Assembly (NCBI GenBank): GCA_050184225.1
Contig: JBFXAN010000009.1
Span: 4,158-68,157, forward strand
Origin: JBFXAN01 sp050184225
GTDB lineage: Bacteria; Chloroflexota; Dehalococcoidia; CAUJGQ01
Length of the DNA stretch: 64,000 nt
Direction of reading: 5' to 3'
Both the position numbers and the translations under genes were made by a program. The notes beneath the pieces are model-generated. The model had not been told where the DNA came from. It searched no databases and saw only the letters and a list, made by a program, of their open reading frames with translations. Positions 50,588 to 62,431 of the stretch are shown one piece after another (within the stretch, counting starts at the first letter, position 1; each line of letters begins with the position of its first letter).

Positions 50588-51385
50588 TCACAGAGCGGCT
50601 GACGATACGGAGGGTGTAGCGGAGATTCGTTCCTGACCGACGTCGCGGCGGACCTCAGCGGTGATGGGCGATGGCCTGAAGCCCTTGACGATCAGATAGA
50701 TGCTGAGGCTCAATTCCCAAGCGATCTCCCCGAATGTGAAGAGGAACTGGATCGGTGCATCCTGCTCCCACTGCCCGAAGAGCACAAAGGATAGACCGAC
50801 GAGCGAAAGCGGTCCGCCGATCAGTCCCAGGAGGGCCAATTTTCGCGGCACCAGGCCGGACCGATACATCAAGTAGCCGAGCAGCAGGCCATTCCCGAAG
50901 CCCGCACAGATACCAGGGCCGAAGAAGAAGGTCCAGTCACGGATCGCGACCAGCGAACTGCCGATCGCCGAGAGATCGGCCGCCTCTGCGCCCGCCCCGC
51001 CTGCAAAGCCTTCTCGCAGCGTGACGATCGAGAGGAGGCTGACCGTGCCCACAAGGATGATGGTCGATTCAAAGACGCGAACGGCGACGTAGCCAAGTGC
51101 GATCGCTAGTTGTTGCCGCCTGAGGACTTGGAACAGGATGACGCCCGTGGCGACGTTGGCGATAGCTGTAATCACCTCGATGAAGGCGCCCAACCGTACT
51201 GGTGTGGCGTCGCCGGCACCGAGGATAAAGTCCGGGTTCGTGAGCACGTCGCCATAGAGAGGAAGTATTGCGACATGCACAAAGGTCAGCAGGAAGAAGA
51301 TGCCCGCAATCAGCGCGATTTTTCTGGTTGCAGCTGCTTGGGCACCCGGGCTGGTGGCGGTTGCCGCTGGATTGCTGGTGTTCAT
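50588..51385 (-). CDS. DUF4386 membrane protein
   Basis: 265-aa protein with about seven hydrophobic spans: ALIAGIFFLLTFVHVAILPL, VRLGAFIEVITAIANVATGV, LGYVAVRVFESTIILVGTVS, FFFGPGICAGFGNGLLLGYL. The FVHVAIL and VRVFEST segments are typical of DUF4386. The function is unknown. AAAGGAACG precedes the Met at 51385, preferred over longer starts. It lies 78 bases after an 87-aa gene with which it is probably co-transcribed. Confidence 0.85.
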   Translation of the reverse strand: MNTSNPAATATSPGAQAAATRKIALIAGIFFLLTFVHVAILPLYGDVLTNPDFILGAGDATPVRLGAFIEVITAIANVATGVILFQVLRRQQLAIALGYVAVRVFESTIILVGTVSLLSIVTLREGFAGGAGAEAADLSAIGSSLVAIRDWTFFFGPGICAGFGNGLLLGYLMYRSGLVPRKLALLGLIGGPLSLVGLSFVLFGQWEQDAPIQFLFTFGEIAWELSLSIYLIVKGFRPSPITAEVRRDVGQERISATPSVSSAAL

Positions 51386-51463
51386 TGACTTCGTTCCTTT
51401 CATTCTGGTCATTGGTTGGTTGTGAATGGTGCCGCTTTGGACAGCTGGTATTCGCAGCACTCA

Positions 51464-51727
51464 CTACTTGGTCTTGAGGCGGCCGACCGCGACGAGCTCC
51501 AGGCCAAGGTCGCGGACTCTTTGGAGCAGCCCGTGCAGGACCGCCTGGTCAGCGACGGGACCATGGATGTTCGTCGTGCCGTTGCTCTCTCGGCTTAGGC
51601 TCATTCCGTCGAACCAGGCGGACCAGTGGTCATCGAGATGGCCCATGACCCGGATCTCGTAGAGACTCGGCTCCTCGTACTGGTGAGTCCCGGCTTGTGT
51701 TCGCTCATCGTCCTCCCTCGTGTTCAT
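51464..51727 (-). CDS. conserved small protein of unknown function, 87 aa
   Basis: The protein reads YEIRVMGHLDDHWSAWFDGM, then NIHGPVADQAVLHGLLQRVR and DLGLELVAVGRL. The pattern YEIRV.GHLD..W..WF..., then GPV.DQA.LHGLL..V.DLG, is widely conserved in small bacterial proteins that often precede regulators or transporters. It may be a ligand-binding beta-alpha domain. It is upstream of the DUF4386 gene on the same strand. Confidence 0.8.
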   Translation of the reverse strand: MNTREDDERTQAGTHQYEEPSLYEIRVMGHLDDHWSAWFDGMSLSRESNGTTNIHGPVADQAVLHGLLQRVRDLGLELVAVGRLKTK

Positions 51728-51879
51728 CTGCTACCTCCACGGAACGTGCTGACTCCGTGAAACAGACGGTAGGAGGGGATGTGGTGAGCGGACATCACAT
51801 CGTTTGGTGATTGATGTGGTGATTGTCTGGCCGGGCGCGTGGCCGCTCAGGCCGCGAAGGCAGTCAGTGCAGGGGGTGA

Positions 51880-52086
51880 TGACCTGCCCCCTGAAAACTG
51901 ATCCAGGTATTGTGTGAGTCCACCGGGGAGACGACCCTGAGCGGGATAACCTGCGCGGGAGCCGGTTCAGCGAGGAGCAGAACCTGCGCGTCTTACAGGA
52001 GCAGGCGGCGAGCGGGGCGATGGCGGAGGTGTGCCGCCGGCACGGCATCAGCGAGTGGACGTTCTACCGCTGGAGGAGCAGGTCAG
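51880..52086 (+). mobile_element. left end and partial orfA of an IS3-family element
   Basis: TGACCTGCCCCCTGAAAACT at 51880-51899 resembles an IS3-type terminal repeat. From 51963 the frame RFSEEQNLRVLQEQAASGAM, then AEVCRRHGISEWTFYRW, is the HTH of an IS3/IS407-type OrfA transposase. The frame runs out immediately before the APH-type gene at 52090, so the rest of the element was deleted at that junction. Confidence 0.75.
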
Positions 52087-52089
52087 CCA

Positions 52090-52821
52090 ATGGGATGGGA
52101 GGCACTCGCGCAGTGGGGTGACGACGTCGCTCGCATCGAACCGCTCGCTGGCGGCGTCGCCAACGACGTGTGGAGCGTGCGCGTCAACGGGCACCGTGCG
52201 GTCGGTCGTCTCGGCGCCAGGAGCGACGCTGATCTCGCGTGGGAGACCGCGCTCCTCCACCACCTCGACCGTGCGGGTCTGACCGTGCCGGTGCCGATCC
52301 CGACCACGGACGGCCGGCTGTTCGCCGACGGGGTGGTGGTGATGACCTACGTGGAGGGCGGACCGCCCGCGACGGAGGCCGACTGGCGTCGCGTGGCCGA
52401 CACGCTCCGCCGGCTGCATCGGTTGACGCAGGGCTGGCCGCAGCGCCCCGGCTGGCGATCGTCGACCGACCTGCTGCACGCCGAGACCGGGACGAAGATC
52501 GACCTCGGCGCGATGCCGCCGGAGGGCGTCGCGCGATGCCGAGCCGCGTGGGCGCGGCTCGTCGGACGTCAGACATGCGTCGTCCACGGCGACCCCAACC
52601 CGCGCAACGTCCGAATGACCGCGGATCGGGTCGCGCTGATCGACTGGGACGAGGCGCACGTCGACGTCCCCGACCTCGACCTGGTGCTGCCCCACAATGC
52701 CGCCGGTCTCGCCGACGACGCGCACGACATCGCTGCGCAAGCGTCGGCCGCATGGGAAGCCGCCGTCTGCTGGGACGACGCGTACGCGGTCAAGCGGCTC
52801 GCCGAAGTTCGCGCGGTCTGA
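52090..52821 (+). CDS. APH-family phosphotransferase
   Basis: 243-aa protein: RIEPLAGGVANDVWSVRVNG as glycine-rich loop, VMTYVEGGPPATEADWRRVA, the catalytic VVHGDPNPRNVRM with HGD and N, and RVALIDWDEAHVDVPDLDLV as metal site. It is short compared with APH(3') enzymes but complete in motifs, resembling viomycin/capreomycin-type and other uncharacterised phosphotransferases. It begins four bases after the IS3 remnant and may have been brought in with it. Confidence 0.85.
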   Translation: MGWEALAQWGDDVARIEPLAGGVANDVWSVRVNGHRAVGRLGARSDADLAWETALLHHLDRAGLTVPVPIPTTDGRLFADGVVVMTYVEGGPPATEADWRRVADTLRRLHRLTQGWPQRPGWRSSTDLLHAETGTKIDLGAMPPEGVARCRAAWARLVGRQTCVVHGDPNPRNVRMTADRVALIDWDEAHVDVPDLDLVLPHNAAGLADDAHDIAAQASAAWEAAVCWDDAYAVKRLAEVRAV

Positions 52822-52982
52822 GCAGCGGCAGCGAATCGAGCGACCGCACCGTATCTCGGATCGTTCGCTACTCGGCGTGGCGACCGCCCGACCCGAATGC
52901 CGTGAGAGGCGCTCTCAGGGTTCGATGCCGTCTGGTGTCGCGCCACTGCGTTAGATCAACTCTCTTTGAGTGGATCGGGTAG

Positions 52983-53060
52983 TATGTCATCCTGAGCGAA
53001 GCGAAGGATCTCGGACGCAAACTGACCACCGAGATCCTTCGCTTCGCTCAGGATGACATA
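52983..53060. repeat. perfect dispersed palindrome family D
   Basis: Arms of 32 bases (52983-53014 and 53029-53060) are exact reverse complements with a 14-base loop. The arm contains TCATCCTGAGCGAAGCGAAG. It lies between the convergent APH-type gene and the LAL regulator gene and probably serves as a terminator in both directions. A degenerate relative is at 15934-16040. The rest of 52822-53087 holds no gene. Confidence 0.85.
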
Positions 53061-53087
53061 TTCCGATTTCCTCACGGCGAGATGGTA

Positions 53088-55799
53088 TTAGATCAAATCT
53101 AGTTCTTGAGCGCGACGAACGGCCTCGCGGCGGCTATTGACGCCGAGCTTCGTATAGATGCTTTTCGTATGTGTTCGCATCGTGTTCAACGAAACGACAA
53201 GTTCGCTGGCGATGTCCGGCCCGCTCAAGTCTGTTCCGAGGAGCCGTAGCACTTCTAGTTCACGTTCGCTCAGTGGCTCGAACGGTGACTGCCCCACGCT
53301 GGTCTTGCCACCTGTGTGCTGAAACGCCTTCAGGAGGCGACGCGCGTGGCCCGCGCTCGCATCCTTCGAGAGCCGCTCCAGCAGAATCGCCACAGGACGG
53401 CCCTCGTCCACGAAAATGCGAACGTATCCCTCCGGCCCGGCGAGCGCTAGCGCGCGGTGGAGGGGTATGAGGCCGGCGGGAACGTCGCGCATTGCGCGTT
53501 GAACGATCGCCTTCAGAATCAGGATCTCGATGATCGATCCCGTGCGCCCCCCGGCTTCGGCGGCTTCAAGCAGGCGTTCGAGCAGACCCTCGGCAGCACG
53601 AAGTGGCCGGCTGTCACCGTCTTGCTCGGATTGGGCGATGAGCACCCTCGCCAAGGTAAGGTGTTGGAACTCCCGCAGGTAGCTGAGATCGTCGTCCACG
53701 GAGAGACCCTGCTCTCGCACCCACTCCAGGGCCTCAGCGAACCTGCCTTGTGCAAGCCACACCCTCGTGCGGAGCGCGGATATAGGACGCACGTCAGGCG
53801 AGAATCCCGGGGCAAACAAACGCTCTGCCTGATCGAGGAGGTCGAGTGCTCCGTCCAGATCCTGTTGGGCATGCTTGACGCCTGCCATCGCGATGAACCA
53901 TCGATACCGGTTCTCCGGCAGCCCAGCGGTCGTGCCCAGTTCATTGCTCTGTATGAGGTGACGTGTCGCGGCCTCTAGGTCACCTTGCTCACGGTATATC
54001 TCGCTGAGACCGACATGCATGTCCGCTGTTCCGCGCGGCGCAGCATTCCCCTGCTCCGTTGCACGCTGGAGCGACCGCTCATACGCTCTCTGCGCTGCGC
54101 GCAGGTGGCCTTGGGCTACCTGCATGTCGGCAAGCATGATCGTGCTGGAGTCATGGACGTACCCGCCCACATGCACACGGGCTATGCCCTCGGCGTAGGT
54201 CTTGTGCGCGGCCTCAAGATCCCCGCTTGCCCAGAGGGCGAGCCCGAGCAACGCCAACGCTCCTCCGCGCAAAGGATGTTCCGCAGGCATGAGGTCCAGG
54301 GCCAATCGCGCGTAGGTCACTGTATCGGAAAGGTTGCCCCGAACCTGCGAGAAGCCGGCGCGGTACAGCGCAATCATTCCCGGCAGTTCGCGGAATTGCT
54401 CTTCGTCGACGAAGACAGGCGTCTCCAATGCGTGTTCCTGTCGCCGGCTCGATTGGCATGCCGTCGCGAGAGACCGTTCGGCGTCCTGGAGCCGGGTCTC
54501 GACCGACTCCAGATCGCCGCTGTGCAGCAGCACACTGACAAACCCGGCGCTGAGTACAGGGCGGAGCCGGACCAACCGATCTGGTAGCGCGTCCAACCAG
54601 GAGCGCAATGTGGTCTCTTGTCTGGTTCGAAGCATGTCTGGCAAGGCAAATTCGATCAGGTCAGCCGCGCGCTCAAAGTCACCAGCGGCTAACGCATGTC
54701 GGATGGCCTCGGGCCAATCCCCGTTCTGCTCGAACCACAAGCTGGCCCGCCGATGCAGGTCATGCACGCTGTCGGGTTGTTCGGCGACGAGGTGAGCGCG
54801 GAGCACGTCCGCGAAGAGGTGGTGGTAGCGGTACCAGTCGCGTCGGTCATCCAACGGCACCACGAGAACATTGCCTTGCTCCAGAGACCGAAGCGTGCCC
54901 TGGCCGTCCTCCTGGCCCGTAACGGCGTCGCAGAGGGCGCCGTTCAGGCGGTCCAGAATAGCGGTCCTGAGCAGGAAGTTTCGGACGTTTTCGCGTTGCC
55001 GCTGCAAGACCTCCTGGACGAGGTAATCCACGATGTAGCGGTTGTCGCCGGCGAAGCTCTCGATGAAGCTGGAGACGTCGTCTCGCCCCTGCATGGAAAG
55101 CGCCGCGAGCTGAAGCGCGGCAATCCAGCCTTCCGTCCGTCCGTCCAGCGCATCGAGATCCGGCGCGGTCAGGCCCAGGTCCATCACACCGTTGAAGTAC
55201 GCCGCGGTCTCCTCAGCTTTGAAGCGCAGGTCCGCGGCTCTGAGTTCGACGAGCTCGCCGCGCGCCCGTAAGCGAGCCAGTGGCAGTGGTGGCTGCGACC
55301 GACTGGCTATTGCGAGATGCAAGAGCGGAGGCAGATGGTCCAGCAAGAAGGTCATGGCCTCGTGGATCTCGGGGAGGTCGATCACGTGGTAATCGTCGAG
55401 CACGAGCACGACATCGTTGGTGCTGCCGCTGACTTCGTTGATCAGCGTGATCAAGACCTCCTGAATCTCCGGAGACTGCCCCGACTGCAGGTACGCGGCG
55501 GCAGTAGCCCCAACGACCGGGGAGGCTCTTTGGAGTGCGGCAATGATGTACGTCCAGAAGATAGCGGGGTGATTGTCCTGTTCATCCAGCGACAACCACG
55601 CAACGGAAGCCAGGTCAGACGGGGTAGCCGCGATCCAGTCAGCCAGCAGCGTCGTCTTGCCGAAACCCGCCGGCGCCGCAACGACCGTCAGCTTGGTCTC
55701 GGTGGTCCGGGTGAGGCTCCGGATGAGTCGAGCCCGTGACACGAGTTGACGGCGAACTCGTGGGATGTAGAGCTTAGTCTCGAGAAGTGAGCCTGCCAT
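53088..55799 (-). CDS. LuxR-family LAL (MalT-like) transcriptional activator
   Basis: 903-aa STAND regulator. The N-terminal NTPase domain has AAPAGFGKTTLLADWIAAT (P-loop, residues 42-50) and VVLVLDDYHVIDLPEIHEAM (Walker B). A winged-helix segment follows (YRYHHLFADVLRAHL). The middle 450 residues are TPR-like helical repeats (for example GALALLGLALWASGDLEAAH). The last 60 residues are a LuxR HTH (PLSERELEVLRLL, then SGPDIASELVVSLNTMRTHT). It should bind an inducer and ATP, oligomerise and activate transcription. The Met at 55799 matches the normal MAGSLLETKLYIPR start. Confidence 0.9.
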   Translation of the reverse strand: MAGSLLETKLYIPRVRRQLVSRARLIRSLTRTTETKLTVVAAPAGFGKTTLLADWIAATPSDLASVAWLSLDEQDNHPAIFWTYIIAALQRASPVVGATAAAYLQSGQSPEIQEVLITLINEVSGSTNDVVLVLDDYHVIDLPEIHEAMTFLLDHLPPLLHLAIASRSQPPLPLARLRARGELVELRAADLRFKAEETAAYFNGVMDLGLTAPDLDALDGRTEGWIAALQLAALSMQGRDDVSSFIESFAGDNRYIVDYLVQEVLQRQRENVRNFLLRTAILDRLNGALCDAVTGQEDGQGTLRSLEQGNVLVVPLDDRRDWYRYHHLFADVLRAHLVAEQPDSVHDLHRRASLWFEQNGDWPEAIRHALAAGDFERAADLIEFALPDMLRTRQETTLRSWLDALPDRLVRLRPVLSAGFVSVLLHSGDLESVETRLQDAERSLATACQSSRRQEHALETPVFVDEEQFRELPGMIALYRAGFSQVRGNLSDTVTYARLALDLMPAEHPLRGGALALLGLALWASGDLEAAHKTYAEGIARVHVGGYVHDSSTIMLADMQVAQGHLRAAQRAYERSLQRATEQGNAAPRGTADMHVGLSEIYREQGDLEAATRHLIQSNELGTTAGLPENRYRWFIAMAGVKHAQQDLDGALDLLDQAERLFAPGFSPDVRPISALRTRVWLAQGRFAEALEWVREQGLSVDDDLSYLREFQHLTLARVLIAQSEQDGDSRPLRAAEGLLERLLEAAEAGGRTGSIIEILILKAIVQRAMRDVPAGLIPLHRALALAGPEGYVRIFVDEGRPVAILLERLSKDASAGHARRLLKAFQHTGGKTSVGQSPFEPLSERELEVLRLLGTDLSGPDIASELVVSLNTMRTHTKSIYTKLGVNSRREAVRRAQELDLI

Positions 55800-55850
55800 G
55801 CGCTGTCCATGGTACTGGATCTCCCTGGCGATTCGCCCGGCGCCCCGAGA

Positions 55851-55899
55851 GGTAACCTCGAAGACGATCTGGCCGCCGTCGTGGCCGGCGCCCGGCAGG
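55851..55899 (-). pseudogene. UvrA C-terminal fragment (remnant 3)
   Basis: Nearly identical over about 45 bases to the intact uvrA-like gene near 57658-57706 (minus strand), encoding GAGHDGGQIVFEV. It lies just upstream of the LAL gene and has been absorbed into an open frame there, so it should not be taken as part of the LAL protein. Confidence 0.7.
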
Positions 55900-55943
55900 C
55901 ATTTGTCGATCCGTGCTACAATTGCTGAGAAGGACGAACAATT

Positions 55944-56270
55944 ATGGTAAGCGAACTGTCGCCGATCGACATCACCGAAGCGCCAGAGCTGGCCCGGTTC
56001 GTCGAGGAAGTCGAGGCCACCGGCAAGCGCCGGCGCTTCAAGCGTGGTGACCGCGATGTCGCCGTCCTGGCACCGGTTACTCCGGCCACAGCGGCCTCTG
56101 CGAACGCCGTCCTCGCCGAACTCAATCGGCGCCGGCGAGCGGGGTTGGACATCGTTGCCGCCACCGCCGGCATCATCCAGTACGACGGCCCGATGCTGAC
56201 CCGCGACCAGGAGAAAGCTGCCTTCGCCCAGGGCGTGGCCGCTGAGGCCGCCGAGCACCTGGGGGGCTAG
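55944..56270 (+). CDS. antitoxin of a VapBC-like module
   Basis: 108-aa protein: SPIDITEAPELARFVEEVEA, TGKRRRFKRGDRDVAVLAPV, then RRRRAGLDIVAATAGIIQYD. The beginning resembles Phd/YefM-type antitoxins and the tail is acidic and flexible, suited to wrapping a PIN toxin. It is translationally linked to the PIN gene: its TAG is directly followed by the toxin ATG. Confidence 0.75.
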   Translation: MVSELSPIDITEAPELARFVEEVEATGKRRRFKRGDRDVAVLAPVTPATAASANAVLAELNRRRRAGLDIVAATAGIIQYDGPMLTRDQEKAAFAQGVAAEAAEHLGG

Positions 56271-56708
56271 ATGGCAGGCCTCCCTTTCGTCGACGCCAAC
56301 GTCTTCTTGCGTCATCTACGGCAGGACCACGCCGACCACTCGCCGCGCGCCACAGCCTTCCTGCAACGCGTGCGCGCCGGCCAAGAACGCGCCCGCACGG
56401 CGGACGCCGTCGTCTTTGAGACCGTCTTTACGCTGGAGCGCACCTACAAACAGCCTCGGGCGGCGATCGTAGCTGTGCTCTTGCCACTGCTCCTCCTACC
56501 CGCACTCACCCTCCCCAACAAGCGCCGGATCCGCCGGACCTTCCGCCTGTATCTTCAGCACCCCCGGATGTCGTTCGCCGACTGCTACTTCGTCGCGCTG
56601 ATGGAGAGCCTTGGCCTCACCGACTTGGTGAGTTTCGACCAAGGCTTTGATCGCCTCGACGCCATCACCCGCAAGGAGCCGGACGCCACCGGCCACCTGC
56701 CAGCCTGA
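56271..56708 (+). CDS. PIN-domain ribonuclease toxin (VapC-like)
   Basis: 145-aa PIN domain: LPFVDANVFLRHLRQDHADH with Asp8, ADAVVFETVFTLERTYKQPR with a metal-site Glu, MSFADCYFVALMESLGLTDL with Asp, and VSFDQGFDRLDAI with the last Asp. All four acidic positions of the active site are present. It is expected to cleave RNA. It is located immediately after its antitoxin gene. Confidence 0.88.
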   Translation: MAGLPFVDANVFLRHLRQDHADHSPRATAFLQRVRAGQERARTADAVVFETVFTLERTYKQPRAAIVAVLLPLLLLPALTLPNKRRIRRTFRLYLQHPRMSFADCYFVALMESLGLTDLVSFDQGFDRLDAITRKEPDATGHLPA

Positions 56709-56791
56709 CCCGATCCCATTGCGGCTCCACCGCCAGGACTCCTCTGACTCAGCCTCTGGTGAGTAAAGGTCGCGGAACTCTTCGAGTGTCG

Positions 56792-57591
56792 CTATCTCCG
56801 CCGACCCGCGACCAGCGTGATCACCAACGGGCGCAGCACGTACGCACCCTCCTCTGCCTCCACGAACGCGCGCAGGTCGGCGAGGAACTGCTCGCGCAGG
56901 TCAGGCGCAAGTTCGTAGGTGTTTGAGTACGACCGCACGAGGGAGATGTACGCGTCCACGTCGTAACGCTGGTCCCAGCGGTAGCGCCACAGCCGCACGT
57001 CCTCGAACAGCCCACTCCCGCGCATCTCCTCGAGGATCGTTGGCTCGACATCATCGGGCCGGGGTGAAGGGTGGAACGTCGCCTGGCCAGGCCAGTAGCG
57101 CGCGTACAGCGGTTGCGAGCGCTCGAAGTAGCCGCGGTCGGCCTCGTCGCGTACCTGGACGGTGTCGGCGACCGCGAGCACCCCACCCGCCTTGAGCAGC
57201 GCGTGCGGCTTCGCCATGCGCGTCTCGGGCGCGACCCAGTGGTACGCCGTCGCCGAAAACACCAGGTCCCACGCACCCTCGGGCAGCAGCACATCCTCGA
57301 ACGCCGCGTTCACGACGGTGAGTTCCGGCTGCCCGAGAAATTTCCGGGCGAGGAAGACCGCGAGCCGTGGCCCAAGTTCAACCGCCGTCACGCGCGCGCC
57401 CCTCGCGAGGAGTGAGCGCGTCGCCTGCCCCGTCCCCGGCCCGACCTCGATCGTCGCGGGCTGTGCCCGCGTCCCCTCGTCGAGGTACGCCCACACGTCA
57501 TCGAACAGGGCATCCGGGTACGACGGCCGCGCGCGGTCGTAATTCTCGGGGTCCCAGTCGAAGAGGCTCTCACCCATGCGACGGCTCTCAG

Positions 57592-57595
<4 letters not shown>
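56792..57595 (-). CDS. class I SAM-dependent methyltransferase
   Basis: 267-aa methyltransferase: FDWDPENYDRARPSYPDALF, the SAM motif I TIEVGPGTGQATRSLLARGA, VTAVELGPRLAVFLARKF, and the post-II segment WDLVFSATAYHWVAPETRMA. The Trp/Tyr-rich SATAYHWV loop is typical of UbiE/Trans-aconitate-like small-molecule methyltransferases. It overlaps the UvrA-like stop codon in an ATGA, so both belong to one operon, with UvrA2 first. Confidence 0.88.
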
Positions 57596-59985
<2,390 letters not shown>

Positions 59986-60142
59986 CCTGTCTCCATCTGG
60001 TACGCGGGGCCGCCCTCGCGGTCGGCTGCGTGCGTGATCCGCGCGAGATCGTATGCTAGGCGAGGCTCGAGAGCCGGCGCTACTCGATTCCTCACCGAGT
60101 TCTTCGTTGTTTGCCAGGCGCTGACCTGTGAAACTACAGCCC

Positions 60143-60880
60143 ATGACGAGCAGTAGCGATCTGTGGGACGAGGAAGCCGCGGCCCGGTACGAAGAACGAG
60201 CCGCGGAGAAGTTCGCATCAAGTGTTCTCGATCCGACCGTCGAGTTCCTCGCACGACTCGCGGGCTCTGGGCCGGTGCTTGAGTTCGCGATTGGAACGGG
60301 TCGGGTTGCAATCCCACTCGTCACCAGAGGCATCCGCGTGACCGGCATCGACTTGTCTCAACCGATGCTCGACGTGCTGCGGCGCAAGATCCCCGAGGTT
60401 CAACTACCGGTGGTCGTGGGCGACATGGCAACCACGAGGGTAGAGGGTGCATTCTCGTTAGTGTACGTCGTCTGGAACAGCATCGGTAACGTCCGCACCC
60501 AGGCCGAGCAGGTGGCGGTGTTCCGGAACGCCGCTCGACACCTCGCCCCGGGCGGCAGATTCGTGATCGAACTCTGGATCCCCGGTATCCGCCGCCTGCC
60601 GCCGGGCCAGACCGCAGTGCCGTTTGAGGTAAGCGATCGGCATGTCGGCTTTGACACGTACGACATGACCACCCAGCAAGGTACGTCACATCACTATTGG
60701 CGCGAGGATGACGGCACCACCAGCTATAGCTTCAGCAACTTCCGCTACATATGGCCCGCCGAGTGTGATCTGATGGCGCAACTTGCAGGCCTGGAGTTGG
60801 AGCAGCGCGTTGCCGGCTGGGACGGCAGCCCTTTCACCTCCGACAGCGAGAGTCACGTGTCCATCTGGCGCAAGCCCTGA
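60143..60880 (+). CDS. class I SAM-dependent methyltransferase
   Basis: 245-aa protein: LWDEEAAARYEERAAEKFAS, motif I PVLEFAIGTGRVAIPLVTRG, VTGIDLSQPMLDVLRRKIPE, LVYVVWNSIGNVRTQAEQVA, and RHLAPGGRFVIELWIPGIRR. It belongs to the DUF/SAM methyltransferase group with a C-terminal beta-domain (SYSFSNFRYIWPAECDLMA). The substrate is unknown. It is divergent from the UvrA2-like gene, sharing a 157-bp intergenic region. Confidence 0.88.
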   Translation: MTSSSDLWDEEAAARYEERAAEKFASSVLDPTVEFLARLAGSGPVLEFAIGTGRVAIPLVTRGIRVTGIDLSQPMLDVLRRKIPEVQLPVVVGDMATTRVEGAFSLVYVVWNSIGNVRTQAEQVAVFRNAARHLAPGGRFVIELWIPGIRRLPPGQTAVPFEVSDRHVGFDTYDMTTQQGTSHHYWREDDGTTSYSFSNFRYIWPAECDLMAQLAGLELEQRVAGWDGSPFTSDSESHVSIWRKP

Positions 60881-60990
60881 TCGCATCGAGCGACGGGCGG
60901 AACGCGGCAAGTCGGGGTTTTCACATGCCAGCGGTGGCTATCTCGCTGCCAGGCTCCTGAGCGTGACGGAGCGTGGAGCGGCCTCGATCC

Positions 60991-61470
60991 TCAGCTCACC
61001 GCTTTCTTCACGAGCGCGGCGATCCTTTCCTCTTCGGCGGCGGTCAACTCCTTCAGCGCGAAAGAGGTCGGCCACATGGCGCCGTCGTCGAGGTTCGCAT
61101 CTTCGTTGAAGCCAAACGTCGCGTACCGGGAGTTGAACTTCTCCGCGCTCTGGAAGAAGCAGACGACCTTGCCGTCCCTGGCATACGCGGGCATCCCGTA
61201 CCAGGTTTTCGGCGAGAGGACCGGCGCGTTCGCTGTGACAATGGCATGGATCCGCTCGCCCATGACGCGATCGTGTTCCGGCATCTCGGCAATTTTCGCG
61301 AGGACGGCGCGTTCCCCTTCCTCCTTGTTCTTGTTCGCGCGCGCTTCCGCCTTCATCTCCTTGGCGCGCTCCTTCATCGCGGCTCGTTCCTCGGCCGTGA
61401 ATCCCTTGGACGTCGTGCCGGACGCGGTGGTGCGCTCGGCCGGCTTCTGCATGTCCTTCGTTGCGCTCAT
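60991..61470 (-). CDS. DUF1801-family protein with Lys/Glu-rich N-terminus
   Basis: 159-aa protein. The first 70 residues are a charged, probably coiled or disordered region (ERAAMKERAKEMKAEARANK). The C-terminal 90 residues are DUF1801/YdhG-like: MGERIHAIVTANAPVLSPKT, WYGMPAYARDGKVVCFFQSA, then FNSRYATFGFNEDANLDDG. That domain is related to the frataxin-like iron-chaperone fold. The start at 61470 (MSATKDMQKP) is chosen; 61497 is possible. Confidence 0.85.
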   Translation of the reverse strand: MSATKDMQKPAERTTASGTTSKGFTAEERAAMKERAKEMKAEARANKNKEEGERAVLAKIAEMPEHDRVMGERIHAIVTANAPVLSPKTWYGMPAYARDGKVVCFFQSAEKFNSRYATFGFNEDANLDDGAMWPTSFALKELTAAEEERIAALVKKAVS

Positions 61471-61566
61471 CGTTCGCTCCTGTGCAGGCTCTCCCATGCC
61501 CTACTCCGTCCGGCGCTCGTCGGCCGAGGTCCAATGTGGGTCCATAGCCGGCGAGCGCCGGCCGGC

Positions 61567-61977
61567 TCAGCGCGACTCTTGGATGCGGATCATGTTGCCC
61601 GCCGGATCGCGGACGGCGCAGTCGCGGACGCCGTACGGCTGCTCGATCGGCTCCTGCATGATCTCGGCGCCGCTGGCCTCCAGCCGCGCGAAGGTGCCGT
61701 CGAGGTCGGCGGTGGCCAGCACGATGCCGGCATAGGTGCCCTTGGCCATCATCTCGGCGATCGTGCGGCGCTCGTCCTCGGTGACACCGGGGTCGGCGAA
61801 CGGCGGGTTCAGGACGATCGACGTGCCGGGCTGATCGGCAGGGCCGACCGTGAGCCAGCGCATCCCTTCGTATCCGACGTCGTTGCGGACCTCGAAGCCG
61901 AGAAGGTCGCGATAGAAGGCCAGGGAGGCCTCCGGGTCATTGTGCGGGAGGAAGCTCGCGTTAATGGTGATGTCCAT
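61567..61977 (-). CDS. VOC-family protein
   Basis: 136-aa VOC protein: MDITINASFLPHNDPEASLA, FYRDLLGFEVRNDVGYEGMR, GIVLATADLDGTFARLEASG, and VRDCAVRDPAGNMIRIQES. This resembles PhnB/glyoxalase-like proteins often paired with AraC regulators. It is encoded four bases after the AraC gene, forming an operon with it. Confidence 0.9.
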   Translation of the reverse strand: MDITINASFLPHNDPEASLAFYRDLLGFEVRNDVGYEGMRWLTVGPADQPGTSIVLNPPFADPGVTEDERRTIAEMMAKGTYAGIVLATADLDGTFARLEASGAEIMQEPIEQPYGVRDCAVRDPAGNMIRIQESR

Positions 61978-61981
61978 GCAG

Positions 61982-62431
<450 letters not shown>

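Noticed and set aside
55800..56315. N-terminal extension of the LAL regulator frame
   Set aside because: The extra 170 residues contain a translated UvrA remnant and overlap the antitoxin gene on the other strand. The normal LAL start (MAGSLLETKLYIPR) is at 55799.
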